In this document: positions 53,162 through 62,830 of the stretch, piece by piece
Layout: each line of letters begins with the position of its first letter
Position numbering within the stretch: the stretch's first letter is position 1
Assembly (NCBI GenBank): GCA_038237225.1
Contig: JBBRYX010000004.1
Span: 181,761-245,760 of the forward strand
Source: DASVUC01 sp038237225
Lineage (GTDB): Bacteria; Planctomycetota; Phycisphaerae; Tepidisphaerales; Tepidisphaeraceae
Length of the DNA: 64,000 bases
Reading direction: 5' to 3'
Program-made: the position numbers and the translations under genes
The notes under the pieces: generated by a model
What the model was told of the DNA's origin: nothing
The model's database searches: none
Seen by the model: the letters and a program-made list of their open reading frames with translations, nothing else

Positions 53162-53590
53162 TTACTCCTCGTCCGGGTCGAGCATCCCCTGTTCGCGCAT
53201 CTTCTGTCTGAGCCTGGCAAGCATCTCGGGATCAACCGCGGGCTTTGCGCCTCTTGGCTTCCTGGGTGGAATTTTGGGTATCACCAAAAACTCCTTTGGC
53301 GTGCCCGGCGGCGGTTGGTCCTCCGGGTTAACTGGCTCGACCGGCGTCGATCGTACGTTGGCGTTCAGGCCAAATCCCCTGATCGGCTCATGGCGCGGGA
53401 ATGCTGTCGGCCTTCCTGCGACGGATCGCGATTCGTATCTCCAAGCGGCGAAGGGAACCACGACGAGCAAACCGACTTTGCTCCAGGCCTGTTCATCCAC
53501 CGCATCGGTGATCTGCTCGAACCAGCGCAAAAGCGTCACCATCACGAAGAGGAACCCGCCGATCAGGATAATCCAGGTGAAGCAGACCAT
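53162..53590 (-). CDS. small membrane protein, unknown
   Basis: The ATG at 53590 follows the upstream stop by two bases and gives a 142-residue protein with one N-terminal span (TWIILIGGFLFVMVTLL), then a Pro-rich part and a charged C-terminus. No family is recognised. It is coupled to the DUF4190-like and DUF4112 genes. Confidence 0.65.
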   Translation of the reverse strand: MVCFTWIILIGGFLFVMVTLLRWFEQITDAVDEQAWSKVGLLVVVPFAAWRYESRSVAGRPTAFPRHEPIRGFGLNANVRSTPVEPVNPEDQPPPGTPKEFLVIPKIPPRKPRGAKPAVDPEMLARLRQKMREQGMLDPDEE

Positions 53591-53592
53591 GT

Positions 53593-53889
53593 TCAGATCC
53601 AGCGATAAACGAAATGCGCGGCGATGAGCAAGCTCAAAACCGATGCGCCGATTCCCAAGACCGCGAGAACGCGCCCATTCGGCTGGTGCATCCGCGCGTT
53701 TAATCGTCGCAGCGCGACCGTTCCCAGAATCGTTCCCGCGATTCCAAACACGAAGATCGCGCCGAACTCGATCAAGCTGAACAAGCCCAGCACGAAGGAT
53801 GCGATCGCAAACGGATCGCGACTGCTCAGCCACTCGCCGTATGCCGCCGCGCGAACTTCATCGTGGGGTTTGGGTCGTCCGAACGCCAT
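53593..53889 (-). CDS. DUF4190-like two-span membrane protein
   Basis: The 98-residue product has 'FAIASFVLGLFSLIEFGAIFVFGIAGTILGTVALRRL' and 'GRVLAVLGIGASVLSLLIA', the DUF4190 pattern of two Gly-rich membrane hairpins. The ATG at 53889 gives a plausible cytosolic N-terminus. First gene of a three-gene minus-strand set. Confidence 0.75.
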   Translation of the reverse strand: MAFGRPKPHDEVRAAAYGEWLSSRDPFAIASFVLGLFSLIEFGAIFVFGIAGTILGTVALRRLNARMHQPNGRVLAVLGIGASVLSLLIAAHFVYRWI

Positions 53890-53980
53890 CGCACCATTGT
53901 AGGGGACACTTGTGTCGCGCTGGGCTCTCGCGTACAAAATTTCGCGATCGCTGAAGACTCGCACCTGTTCACAACGCAAC

Positions 53981-55072
53981 ATGCCCCGGATCCTTCACCT
54001 TCTCAATCACGACGCCGACTTCGAAACCGAGCGATCCTCGCGAGCCCTTGCCGATTCCGCGGGCTCTGATTTTTCCATAACCCGCCACACCCTTGGCACC
54101 GGCGGAACCTATCGCAACACCCCCGGTGCCGCGGCCCAGATTCGCTCGCTTCACGAACAGTTCGACCTGATTCACGCCTTCGGACCCAGTGCGCTGACGG
54201 CCGCTGCGTTTGCGACGAGTCGTCCGATTTTGTTCTCTCCGCAGGCGGTCACCGGCCCGAGCACGGTGCGTTGGCTTCGCGCGATCTGCACCTATCGCCG
54301 CGTGGAAACAGTCTGCGCGACCTCCACGCAACGTCGGATCCTGGTTGAACATGGCATCCGCGTCGCGAACTCACACTTGATTCGTCCCGGCGTCGATTTC
54401 TCGCGCGTCAAGAAACGGCGCGATCCGGAATTGCGGAAGGCGCTGGGTTTTTCGGATGACGATCGGATTGTCCTGGCGGCGGGTGAATCAACTCGCCCGG
54501 CCGCTCACGTGGATGCCGCGTGGGCGACCGGGATTCTTCACTTCATTGATCCCAGGTACAAGCTTCTGGTGTGGGGACGAGGCCAAAACGCTCGTCAAGT
54601 GGTGACACTTCGAGAGCGGTGGCAGCATCCGGATCTTCTGGTTCTTGCCGAGCAACACCTCAAGCGCAGGCTGGAATTCGAAGATCTGCTTCCTGCCGCG
54701 GATGTGATCCTGATCACGGCGCGCGGCCCGGTCGCGACGCTGCCGATCGCCATTTCGATGGCCGCGGGTCTGCCGATCGTGTCCACCGTCACGTACACGA
54801 TAGGCGAGCTTCTGGAGGATCATCACACGGCGCTATTGGCGCCGGTCCACAAGCCGCGGCTGCTCGCCCGGCGAATGCTGGATCTCGAGGAGGAGCCGGG
54901 CGTGCAGTGGAAGATTTCGGACATGGCTCGGACGGAAGCGTTCGAGTACTTCGCGATGTCGCGATTTCTCAACCAGTATCGAACGGTGTATCGACAAATG
55001 GCGGAAGGTGAGCCCGTGGTTCTACCCGAGCAGGCGGCAGGGGCGGGGCTGCGATTTCACGGTCGCGCGTAG
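53981..55072 (+). CDS. glycosyltransferase, GT4-like
   Basis: The 363-residue product has two Rossmann-type halves. N-terminal: 'RILHLLNHDADFETE', 'FDLIHAFGPSALTAAAF'. C-terminal: 'LVWGRGQNARQVVTL', 'DLLPAADVILITARGPVATLPIAISMAAGLPIVSTVTYTIGELLEDHHTALL', matching the GT4 donor-binding part where a Glu-x7-Glu motif is partly kept. Likely acts on a cell-envelope or exported glycan; substrate unknown. Confidence 0.78.
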   Translation: MPRILHLLNHDADFETERSSRALADSAGSDFSITRHTLGTGGTYRNTPGAAAQIRSLHEQFDLIHAFGPSALTAAAFATSRPILFSPQAVTGPSTVRWLRAICTYRRVETVCATSTQRRILVEHGIRVANSHLIRPGVDFSRVKKRRDPELRKALGFSDDDRIVLAAGESTRPAAHVDAAWATGILHFIDPRYKLLVWGRGQNARQVVTLRERWQHPDLLVLAEQHLKRRLEFEDLLPAADVILITARGPVATLPIAISMAAGLPIVSTVTYTIGELLEDHHTALLAPVHKPRLLARRMLDLEEEPGVQWKISDMARTEAFEYFAMSRFLNQYRTVYRQMAEGEPVVLPEQAAGAGLRFHGRA

Positions 55073-55076
55073 CCGA

Positions 55077-56831
55077 TCAAGGAGCCGGATTCGCGGGCGC
55101 TGAGGGCGCCGCGGGCGTCGGGGGCTTTTCCGGGGTTCCCTCAGCCGGGGCCGCGGGCGTGGCGCCCTCCGCGGGGGCGGTTGCGTCGGCGGGCGAGGCT
55201 GCCGCCGGCTTCGTTGCTGGGGGCGGCACGAGGTCGCTGGGGTACGCGGGGATCGCCGCGTATCCCTTTTCCTGAATCACCAGATCTCGCGCGCCGCGGG
55301 CATCGGTCAGCAGCGCTGTCGCGCCCTTGGCATCCCCCGCGGCCCGTTTGAGCTGCGAGTGCCCATAGAGCGCGAACATGCGCCCGATATGCCCCGCGGT
55401 CTTCTGGTTTTCGTTGTTCCCCGCCTCGCCGACATTGGTGTAGAGGTCCGTGACCGCCGTGTAGGCGGCGTCGGCTTCTTTGGTCAGGTCCTTGATCGTT
55501 GTTGCGAGATTGGGGTCATTCAGTTGCTTGGGCATGCTCAATCCCGCCTCGGCGAGCACGGGCTGCAACGCCGCGAGCAGGCGCTGACGCTCGGCGAGGG
55601 CGGTCACGCGGGAGGTGTACAGCGTCGCCAGAAGCTGCTGCGCATCTGCCTGACCCAGGCGGAACGAATGCGAGTTGAACGCCTGCTTCATCGCGTCAAT
55701 GGTCTTGCCCATCTCGGTGCCACGAACGGATGGATCGCTCAGTTGGGTTTGAAGCTCCGCCTGAAGCGCATCGGCCGCCGTCACCGCTGCCTGGAAATTG
55801 GTGACTGCATGGGTCAGGTTGTCCTTGGCGCCGGCGAATCCCTTTTGCGTTTCTTCGGTCAGTTTCTGAAGCTCGATCGATTTACTGGTGATTGAATTGG
55901 TCGATGCCTTTGCCTCGGCGGCGCCGACCCCTTGATAGATTGCGCCGGCAAGCTGCTTTTGCTTCACGATCTGCTGTTCGACCTGGTTCCAGCCGGCATC
56001 GTAGGCGGCGGCCAGTTGCGCGAAGGTATTTACCGCCGACGTCAGCGCTTTTTCGCGCGCCTGCGCCACCGCAAGATCTGACTGAAGCGGCGCCAACTGA
56101 GCCGTCCGCACCTCGGCCTTGTTGGAGAGGTCGGAAGATTGTTTTCGCAAGTTCGCGGCTTTCGTCTCGGCATCAACGCCGGCGCGTCCGACCGCTGCCG
56201 CCGCCGCTCGTTCGGCTTGCTGCGCCTGCGCGCTGACCTGGCCCTGCTGTGTTTGAAGGGTTTTGATCTGATCCTGAAGTTTCACCACGTCACCCTGCAG
56301 GCGGGCGATCTGCTGTCGCACGACGGTCAGGGTTGGGATGCCGGACTTCCCCTCGCCGACCCACATGTCTTTTCCCGCGCCGCCGGTTGCTGCCGCCGCC
56401 TGCGCCTGCGCCATATCCTTGATCGGTTTGGGCTCGTATTTGGCGTAGGATGCGACAAGTGAATTACTGCTTCGGATCTGCTGACCGAGGGTGGAGATTT
56501 CGAACATCAGGCGGGAGATATCGGTGTTACCGACTTCGATGCCGGTCTTCGGATCGTTGATCTGCTGAATTGCCGCTTCAACCTGCGCCTGGGCGAGGAG
56601 TGACTTGGCGTGGGCCTGTGTCGCTTTCGAGGCGGTGGAGGTCTGGGCCGCCTGGTCGAGCAGTTGCTGCGCTTTTTCGGGATCGCCCTTCAGGCGAGCG
56701 GTGCGACTGTCGCGGATCCCCTGCTGGACCTGTTTGTCCGCGGTCCGCTGATCATCGCAGCCCAGCGTGGCGAGGCTCAAAGAGGCTACGGCCAAGGCAA
56801 TGGCGCTGGTCCGACTTACAACTTTCCGCAT
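55077..56831 (-). CDS. coiled-coil lipoprotein
   Basis: The 584-residue product has a signal peptide with lipobox (LATLGC), then long Ala/Gln-rich helices with strong coiled-coil periodicity (about 150-260 and 320-380) and an Ala/Pro tail. No enzyme motif. Probably an outer-membrane or periplasmic structural protein. It is divergent from Hsp20. Confidence 0.75.
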   Translation of the reverse strand: MRKVVSRTSAIALAVASLSLATLGCDDQRTADKQVQQGIRDSRTARLKGDPEKAQQLLDQAAQTSTASKATQAHAKSLLAQAQVEAAIQQINDPKTGIEVGNTDISRLMFEISTLGQQIRSSNSLVASYAKYEPKPIKDMAQAQAAAATGGAGKDMWVGEGKSGIPTLTVVRQQIARLQGDVVKLQDQIKTLQTQQGQVSAQAQQAERAAAAAVGRAGVDAETKAANLRKQSSDLSNKAEVRTAQLAPLQSDLAVAQAREKALTSAVNTFAQLAAAYDAGWNQVEQQIVKQKQLAGAIYQGVGAAEAKASTNSITSKSIELQKLTEETQKGFAGAKDNLTHAVTNFQAAVTAADALQAELQTQLSDPSVRGTEMGKTIDAMKQAFNSHSFRLGQADAQQLLATLYTSRVTALAERQRLLAALQPVLAEAGLSMPKQLNDPNLATTIKDLTKEADAAYTAVTDLYTNVGEAGNNENQKTAGHIGRMFALYGHSQLKRAAGDAKGATALLTDARGARDLVIQEKGYAAIPAYPSDLVPPPATKPAAASPADATAPAEGATPAAPAEGTPEKPPTPAAPSAPANPAP

Positions 56832-57201
56832 GGGAGATTCTCCGGTTCAACTCTAAGGGTGCAGTTTGCTCATCAGATGCTCTCTTGGCCCCTCGCGATC
56901 ACTCGCCTTGGCGATTTTCGCCAACTGGTGGATTGAAGTCAAACATTCATCAGATTTTACAACAAGCCCGCCGCCGGCGGAAATCCGAAGTACGAGGTTT
57001 GAACCGAAACAAGCGGGAAATGCTTCAAAATCGGAAACCTACGATTCGAAACCTCTGAATAACTTGCAGACATGGTCGCTGAAGCGACCACGCCGCTTTT
57101 CGGATTTCGTGCTTCGGATTTCATCAATAGCATCGTCCCGATTTCGCCCTACCACCCCCCTGCCGTCGGCGCTATGATAGTCGCGGACTACAGGAGACCC
57201 C
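56832..57201. promoter_or_regulatory. divergent intergenic region before hsp20
   Basis: No gene is seen. TATGAT at 57173-57178 could be the -10 of hsp20, though no good -35 is visible. GGTCGCT/AGCGACC forms a small hairpin at about 57072-57087, and GAGGTTTGAA (about 56995) is matched by TTCGAAACCTC (about 57046) as a wide inverted repeat. No CIRCE element was noticed. Confidence 0.4.
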
Positions 57202-57615
57202 ATGCCAATAGAAGCGGCCGATCCGGCATACCGCCATCTTAGCCCGCAGATGAGCAAAATTCTGGAGCAGATGCAGAAGGGTTTTTACAACTTTCTTCCT
57301 TCGGAAACCTGGCAGCCTAATGTCAACCTTTACGAGACCGAGCGGTGCTACGTCGTCTGCGTCGATCTCGCGGGTGTTGAAAAAGACAAGATCGACATTG
57401 AGGTCAACGACAATCGCCTTCTTGTCAAAGGCGCCCGCCCGGTTCCACCGTGCCCCTGCAAGGACGACGAACCGAAGAAGATGAAAGTCCATCTGATGGA
57501 GATCGACCACGGCTCATTCGCCCGCGAGGTCGAGCTGCCGGTCGATGTCCACAAAGAGCAAATCACGGCCCGTTACGTTGATGGCTTACTCTGGATCGAG
57601 CTCCCCAAGAAGTAA
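57202..57615 (+). CDS. small heat-shock protein, Hsp20 family
   Basis: The 137-residue chaperone has an alpha-crystallin domain: 'WQPNVNLYETERCYVVCVDLAGVEKDKIDIEVNDNRLLVKG', then 'DHGSFAREVELPVDVHKEQITARYVDGLLWIELPK'. It binds unfolding proteins without ATP. AGGAG before the ATG. It lies 90 nt upstream of lon on the same strand, a logical stress pair. Confidence 0.93.
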   Translation: MPIEAADPAYRHLSPQMSKILEQMQKGFYNFLPSETWQPNVNLYETERCYVVCVDLAGVEKDKIDIEVNDNRLLVKGARPVPPCPCKDDEPKKMKVHLMEIDHGSFAREVELPVDVHKEQITARYVDGLLWIELPKK

Positions 57616-57704
57616 GGAGGAGGTTCAGGGTTCACGGTTCAGGATTCAGGAAGGATGACGTCCTCACTGAACCCTGACCCCAGAATCCTGAACTCTATAC
57701 CCAA
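57616..57704. repeat. inverted-repeat spacer between hsp20 and lon
   Basis: TTCAGGATTC.. is matched by GAATCCTGAA, and GGTTCAGGGTTCA by TGAACCCTGA, so the whole spacer can fold into a long imperfect hairpin. Confidence 0.6.
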
Positions 57705-60239
57705 ATGGCTGAAACCCACGTCATTGAACGAACCGACACCGCCACCACGATTCGCACGGGCACGAACGGACAGCGCCTGACGATTCCGAATGTCCTGCCG
57801 ATCCTTCCGATCCGCAACATCGTCGTGTTTCCCGGGACGGTGATGCCGCTGAACGTTGGCCGGCAGAAGAGCAAGAACCTCCTGGACGAAGTGATGCCGG
57901 GCGAGAAGCTCGTCGGCGTTATCACACAGAAGAATCCCGATGTTGAAGATCCGCAGATGGAGGATTTGAACACCGTCGGCGTGGCGGCGATGATCCTGAA
58001 GTTGTTCAAGCTGCCGGATGGGAATCAATCGATCATCGTTCATGGGCTGACGCGTTTTCGGCTCCTTACGCTGGATCAGACGGACCCGTTCTCCCGCGGG
58101 CGGATTGAGATTCTTGAAGACATCATGGCTGAGGGGCCGGGGATTGATGCGCTGGTTAATTCGGTTCGCCAGCAGGCGAATCGGGTCATCGAGCTGTCGC
58201 CCAATACGCCTGATGAGGCGGCGCAGGTTCTCAACTCGATCACCAATCCCAGCGCGCTTGCGGATTTTCTTGCCGCGAATCTTCAGGCGGATGTCAACGA
58301 GAAGCAGCAGTTGCTTGAAGAGATGGATGTGGAAAAACGTTTGCGGCTGGTGGCGGCGAGGATCGCGACGCAGCTTGATGTGCTCGAGCTGCAGAACAAG
58401 ATTCAGTCGCAGGTTAAAGAGAACATCGACAAATCGCAGCGCCGCTACTACCTCCAGGAGCAGCTCAAGGCGATTCGCAAGGAGCTCGGGGAAGGCGACG
58501 CCGGCACCACCAACGAAGTGGAGCAGCTTCGCACGCGTCTCGACGCGGCGAAGGTTCCGGAAATGGTGATGAAAGAAGCGGTGCGGGAACTGAATCGACT
58601 GGAATCGATCCCGAGCGCTTCCCCGGAGTACGGCGTTATCCGGACGTACCTTCAGATCCTGAGCGAGCTTCCGTGGTCGGTTGAAACGACGGACCATCTC
58701 GAACTGGTTGAAGCCCGAAAGATCCTTGACCGCGATCACTTTGATCTGGAGAAAGTGAAACGGCGGATCATTGAGTATCTCGCGGTTCGGAAGCTGAAGC
58801 CGGATGGCGGGGGCGCGATCCTCTGTTTCGTCGGTCCACCTGGCGTGGGCAAAACTTCGCTCGGAAAATCCATCGCCGAGGCCATGAACCGCAAGTTCAT
58901 CCGCGTGGCCCTTGGGGGCGTGCGCGATGAAGCGGACATCCGCGGGCACCGTCGAACTTACATCGGCTCCATGCCCGGACGAATCATCGCCGAATTGCGG
59001 AAAGCAGGGACCAAGAATCCGGTCATGATGCTGGACGAGATCGACAAGCTCGGCGCGGATTTCCGAGGCGATCCCGCCGCCGCGCTGCTTGAGGTGCTCG
59101 ATCCGGCGCAGAACCACACGTTTACGGATCACTATCTGGATGTGCCTTTCGATCTTTCGCACATCATGTTTATCGCCACCGCCAACACGATGGACACCGT
59201 GCCGGGTCCCCTGCGCGATCGCATGGAGGTCATTGAAATCCCCGGGTACACGAACTCGGATAAGCTCAATATCGCCAAGACGTACCTCGTTCCGCGCCAG
59301 CTTGACGCGAATGGACTTGAGGTTAAGCAGGTAAAGTTCCGCGAAGAAGCGCTGCGCGAGATTATTGAAAGCTATACCCGCGAAGCCGGTGTGCGCAATC
59401 TCGAGCGGAACATCGGCGCCATTGGACGCGCGATTGCGGCCGAGGTGGTCGGCGGGCGCTTGGACCGCGTCGTCGTCGATAAAGAGTATGTTGCGAAAAC
59501 GCTCGGGCCCCCGCGATTTGAACCGGAGCTCGCGCAGCGAACGAGCGTTCCCGGCGTCGCAACGGGTCTCGCCTATACGCCCGTCGGCGGCGAGATTCTG
59601 TTCATCGAAGCCACCAGAATGCCCGGAAAAGGCATTATTACCCTGACCGGTCAGATCGGCGACGTGATGCGCGAAAGCGCCACCGCCGCCTACTCTCTGA
59701 TCCGCTCTCGATCCCAGAAACTCGGCATTGATCCGCAGCTTCTCGCCGACTCCGATATCCACATCCACGTCCCCGCGGGCGCCATCCCCAAGGACGGCCC
59801 CAGCGCGGGCGTGGCGATGTTCACGGCGCTGGCATCGCTGATGCTGAACCGCCCCGCGCGTCACGACGTCGCCATGACGGGAGAGATCACGCTCCGTGGG
59901 CTCGTCCTCCCGATTGGCGGGCTGAAGGAAAAGACGCTTGCCGCGAAGCGCGCCGGCATTAAAGAGGTGATCATCCCGGATCGCAACCGAAAGGACCTCC
60001 CGGAATTGCCGGAAGAGGTTCGCAACACGATCAAGTTCCATTTCGCGAAGAACATCGATGAGGTGATGGAGGTTGCGCTGGTGCCGAAGAAAATCCCTTC
60101 CGCTCCGCCAAAATCCAGCGCCGCTGCTCTCCCCGGCCGGCACGTCCACAGTCACAAAAAGAGCAAGGCAAAGAGCAAACCCACCCCCCCTCGTCCCGCC
60201 CCCCCCGTCCGCGCCGCCGCCCGCGCCGCCGTCCGCTGA
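57705..60239 (+). CDS. lon: ATP-dependent protease Lon
   Basis: The 844-residue protease has the N-terminal substrate domain ('LPILPIRNIVVFPGTVMPLNVG'), AAA+ module with Walker A GPPGVGKTS (about 379-387) and 'MLDEIDKLG', and the protease part with catalytic Ser700 in KDGPSAG and the partner Lys in 'GGLKEKTLAA'. The C-terminal 40 residues are a Pro/Ala/Lys tail beyond the usual end. Degrades damaged and regulatory proteins. Confidence 0.97.
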   Translation: MAETHVIERTDTATTIRTGTNGQRLTIPNVLPILPIRNIVVFPGTVMPLNVGRQKSKNLLDEVMPGEKLVGVITQKNPDVEDPQMEDLNTVGVAAMILKLFKLPDGNQSIIVHGLTRFRLLTLDQTDPFSRGRIEILEDIMAEGPGIDALVNSVRQQANRVIELSPNTPDEAAQVLNSITNPSALADFLAANLQADVNEKQQLLEEMDVEKRLRLVAARIATQLDVLELQNKIQSQVKENIDKSQRRYYLQEQLKAIRKELGEGDAGTTNEVEQLRTRLDAAKVPEMVMKEAVRELNRLESIPSASPEYGVIRTYLQILSELPWSVETTDHLELVEARKILDRDHFDLEKVKRRIIEYLAVRKLKPDGGGAILCFVGPPGVGKTSLGKSIAEAMNRKFIRVALGGVRDEADIRGHRRTYIGSMPGRIIAELRKAGTKNPVMMLDEIDKLGADFRGDPAAALLEVLDPAQNHTFTDHYLDVPFDLSHIMFIATANTMDTVPGPLRDRMEVIEIPGYTNSDKLNIAKTYLVPRQLDANGLEVKQVKFREEALREIIESYTREAGVRNLERNIGAIGRAIAAEVVGGRLDRVVVDKEYVAKTLGPPRFEPELAQRTSVPGVATGLAYTPVGGEILFIEATRMPGKGIITLTGQIGDVMRESATAAYSLIRSRSQKLGIDPQLLADSDIHIHVPAGAIPKDGPSAGVAMFTALASLMLNRPARHDVAMTGEITLRGLVLPIGGLKEKTLAAKRAGIKEVIIPDRNRKDLPELPEEVRNTIKFHFAKNIDEVMEVALVPKKIPSAPPKSSAAALPGRHVHSHKKSKAKSKPTPPRPAPPVRAAARAAVR

Positions 60240-60424
60240 CTCCCGACGGCACATCCGGCTTCAGTGGGATGCGACGACGCGGAGGAACCGAGCAGGACCA
60301 ACGACGCTCCAGAATATCACCCGTCCGGGCCAGAACCGGTATCGCTCAACCACCCCCGGCTAAATCATTTCGGCACCCTACATACCAATTCGCGTTTTCC
60401 AATTACGATTGGACAAGCAAGATC

Positions 60425-60784
60425 ATGAACCCCCACTTCACCGTCCATAACGTCGAGAAGGCCACGATCGTTGAGTTCCGCACGGCTAGTCTGATGGACG
60501 CGATCATTCTCGAAGACATCGGCACGGAGCTTTATCGCCTGGTCGACGCGGAAGATCGTCGCAAGCTCGTCCTCGATTTTGAGAAAGTCGAATACCTCTC
60601 CTCTCAAGCCGTCGGCATCATTATCAACCTTCATAACAAGTTGAAGAAACTGAAGAACAGCAAGATGATTCTTTGCAGCGTCGGCCCGAAGCTGGCGGAG
60701 ATTCTTCGCATTATGCGCCTGGATAAGATGCTCATCATTAAGCCGACGCAGCGCGAAGCGGTGAAGTCTTTTCAGGGAATTTAA
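60425..60784 (+). CDS. STAS-domain protein (anti-sigma antagonist-like)
   Basis: The ATG at 60425 gives a 119-residue protein. It has the STAS pattern: 'KATIVEFRTASLMDAIILEDIG', 'KLVLDFEKVEYLSSQAVGIIINLHNKL', where the Ser in YLSS is the usual phosphorylation site, then 'MILCSVGPKLAEILRIMRLDKML'. Such proteins bind an anti-sigma kinase or sit in a stressosome. No partner is visible nearby. Confidence 0.88.
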   Translation: MNPHFTVHNVEKATIVEFRTASLMDAIILEDIGTELYRLVDAEDRRKLVLDFEKVEYLSSQAVGIIINLHNKLKKLKNSKMILCSVGPKLAEILRIMRLDKMLIIKPTQREAVKSFQGI

Positions 60785-61001
60785 TCCATGGGAAGCTGAA
60801 ACGTGAAACGTGACAAATCGATCAAAGGGGTCAGGAAGATTTTTACGAAAAACCTTTCTGACCCCTTTGTCTTTTCTGACCCCTTTGTCTTTTCGAGGCA
60901 CCGGCCGTCGCTGATCCTCCCCGTTGTTCTTTCCTCTCCCTTCGGGAGAGGGTAGGGTGAGGGCGGCTTCGATCTATTAAAGTACTCTCGAAAGGAAAAA
61001 C
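60785..61001. repeat. repeat-rich spacer
   Basis: GGGGTCAG/CTGACCCC forms a hairpin at about 60826-60864 and the unit TTTCTGACCCCTTTGTC occurs twice in tandem (about 60854-60894). A CTCTCCC-TTCG-GGGAGAG hairpin followed by GGTAGGGTGAGGG lies at about 60935-60964. Confidence 0.65.
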
Positions 61002-61493
61002 ATGGACATCAAACAAGCCGTCACCTCTAGCCTCGCTCCCTCTGACTTTCTCGTCGATGCGTTTCTGGCGGACATGACCCCCGCCGAGCTTCTCGCTCGG
61101 CCCTGCAACGGCGCTAACCACATTGCGTGGCAGGTCGGACATCTCATTGCCTCCGAACGCTATCTCGTCGATAAAGTCGCGCCCAACAAAATGCCCCCGC
61201 TGCCCGCCGGCTTCGCCGAGAAACACAACAAGCAAACCGCCGGCATCGACGATCCAAAGTCTTTCCTTGCGAAAGAGGAATATCTTCGCCTTAAAAAAGA
61301 GGTCCGCGCGGCCACGCTGAAAGTTGTCAGCGAGCTTTCTCCCGAGGATTTTGATCGCCCGATCACCGGCGGCATTCCGCCCTTCCTCAAAACCGCCGGC
61401 GAAGTCCTCCTTTTCCTGGGTTCACACTGGATCATGCACGCGGGGCAATGGTCGGTCACACGCCGCTCATTGGGACGGGCGCCGTTGTTTTGA
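61002..61493 (+). CDS. DinB-family protein
   Basis: The 163-residue product is a four-helix DinB-like protein: 'NHIAWQVGHLIASERYL' with the metal-binding His, and 'FLGSHWIMHAGQWSVTRRSLG' with the second His pair. The family includes metal-dependent thiol transferases and stress-induced proteins. AAGGA before the ATG. Confidence 0.88.
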   Translation: MDIKQAVTSSLAPSDFLVDAFLADMTPAELLARPCNGANHIAWQVGHLIASERYLVDKVAPNKMPPLPAGFAEKHNKQTAGIDDPKSFLAKEEYLRLKKEVRAATLKVVSELSPEDFDRPITGGIPPFLKTAGEVLLFLGSHWIMHAGQWSVTRRSLGRAPLF

Positions 61494-61764
61494 TCCTCAA
61501 TTGAATCGGGTCTAACTCACATTCTTGGTGACACGCACGTCCCGCGAGCGGTCATTCTGAGCGGTACTCCGCGAAGAATCTGGCCCTTTCGATGAGCGGC
61601 TAGATCCTTCATGGAGTACCGTGCGGGATGACAATCCCTTTCATCCGTCGTAGGTGTGACGCAGCCACGCGAGGAACTCAGAATAACACCGGTGCCAAGA
61701 ATGAGCGTTAGCCCCATTGAATCATCAAACGAGCCGCCGGCACTGGCAATCGCCGATCGATCTC
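61494..61764. repeat. intergenic GTCATTCTGAG-type repeat
   Basis: The gap holds a host-type palindromic repeat: GTCATTCTGAGCG...GAAGAATCT and later AGATCCTTC...GGGATGACA (about 61551-61632). It is related to that around 48168-48345. No gene seen. Confidence 0.55.
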
Positions 61765-61770
61765 TATAAT
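61765..61770 (+). promoter_or_regulatory. -10 box TATAAT of the fliM-like gene
   Basis: TATAAT overlaps an ATG, which therefore is unlikely to be translated. No strong -35 was seen 16-18 bp upstream. Confidence 0.4.
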
Positions 61771-61798
61771 GACCCCAGCGACATGGAGGTCGCTCAAC

Positions 61799-62737
61799 GT
61801 GCATCAACAGACGGATCAAATCGCGCGCATCCTCTCCCCGGTAGACGCGCTTCACCAGTCCTTCGCCATCGCCTGCGCGGAGTCTTTCTCCACTTACACC
61901 GGCACACCCTTTCGCGCCGTTCCGCTCCCGTCGACAACCGCTCCCTACCGCGACCACCTTCTCACCCTTGCCAACCCCACATTCCTCCTCGTCTTCACCA
62001 GTAACCTCTTTCAAGGGCAGCTTACGCTCGAAATCCATCCCGCCCTCGCGTATCTCATCCTCGAGCAACTCCTCGGCGGGACAGATCCTGACGCGTTCAT
62101 CCCCAAGCGAAGATTTACCGAGATCGAATCCCGCCTCGTTTTGCCAATCGCGAGCCTGTTGCTCGACGATCTCGCGAAAGTCTGGCCCCCTCCCCCTTCG
62201 TCGCTTCGTCGCTCCGTCGCTTCGTCGCTCTCTTCTCCCTCCTTCACCCTCGTCCGTCTCGAGCACAACCCCCGCTCCACCCGCATCGTTCCGGACGATG
62301 AAGAAGTGCTGATCCTCCCCATCGAGTTTTGTCTCGCAGCATTCACGCCTCAGCATCAGCATCTGGCAGTCAATTCCATCCCTCGCCTGACTCTGTGCAT
62401 GCCTGACCCCGCCGTCGCGACGCTGGGCATCGATCCATCGTCCCCCAATGGCGCAACCGCTTGCCAAACCGTCGACCGAAACACGCCTCTCGAGTTTCGC
62501 GCGATTCTCGCCGAGACGACGCTCATGGCGGAAGATCTGACTTCACTGCAAGTAGGCGATGTGCTCACCACCGATCGCCCCGCCAATTCACGCCTCACGC
62601 TCGTCCCCACCGATCCCAAAATTGCCGAAAGATTGAGGGAGCGCAAATCGGGCAAGACATCCCTGGAAGGTCACCTCGTAAAACTTCGGGGGCAAAAAGC
62701 ACTTTACATTGCCCGCTCGCCAGCTCCTGAGCATTAG
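61799..62737 (+). CDS. fliM: FliM-like flagellar switch protein
   Basis: I prefer the GTG at 61799, which has GGAGG nine bases upstream; an ATG at 61769 lies inside a TATAAT box (61765-61770) that looks like a -10. The 312-residue product has a FliM-type middle domain ('KRRFTEIESRLVLPIASLLLDDLAKVW') and a C-terminal SpoA-like strand set ('FRAILAETTLMAEDLTSLQVGDVL...LVKLRGQKALYIAR'). A Ser/Pro-rich insert lies at about 140-155. FliM forms the rotor C-ring. No other flagellar gene lies in the window. Confidence 0.75.
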   Translation: MHQQTDQIARILSPVDALHQSFAIACAESFSTYTGTPFRAVPLPSTTAPYRDHLLTLANPTFLLVFTSNLFQGQLTLEIHPALAYLILEQLLGGTDPDAFIPKRRFTEIESRLVLPIASLLLDDLAKVWPPPPSSLRRSVASSLSSPSFTLVRLEHNPRSTRIVPDDEEVLILPIEFCLAAFTPQHQHLAVNSIPRLTLCMPDPAVATLGIDPSSPNGATACQTVDRNTPLEFRAILAETTLMAEDLTSLQVGDVLTTDRPANSRLTLVPTDPKIAERLRERKSGKTSLEGHLVKLRGQKALYIARSPAPEH

Positions 62738-62830
62738 AGCCTTGATGGGATCGCCCCTAATCCTGTGCCGTGTCCTCTGACGACGCGGCACAGTTGCTTT
62801 ACGCGCTCCTTAGTTTTCCCGTTTTCAGAA

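Noticed and set aside
57639..60254. 871-codon open frame antisense to lon
   Set aside because: It is a shadow of lon, whose motifs are complete on the + strand.
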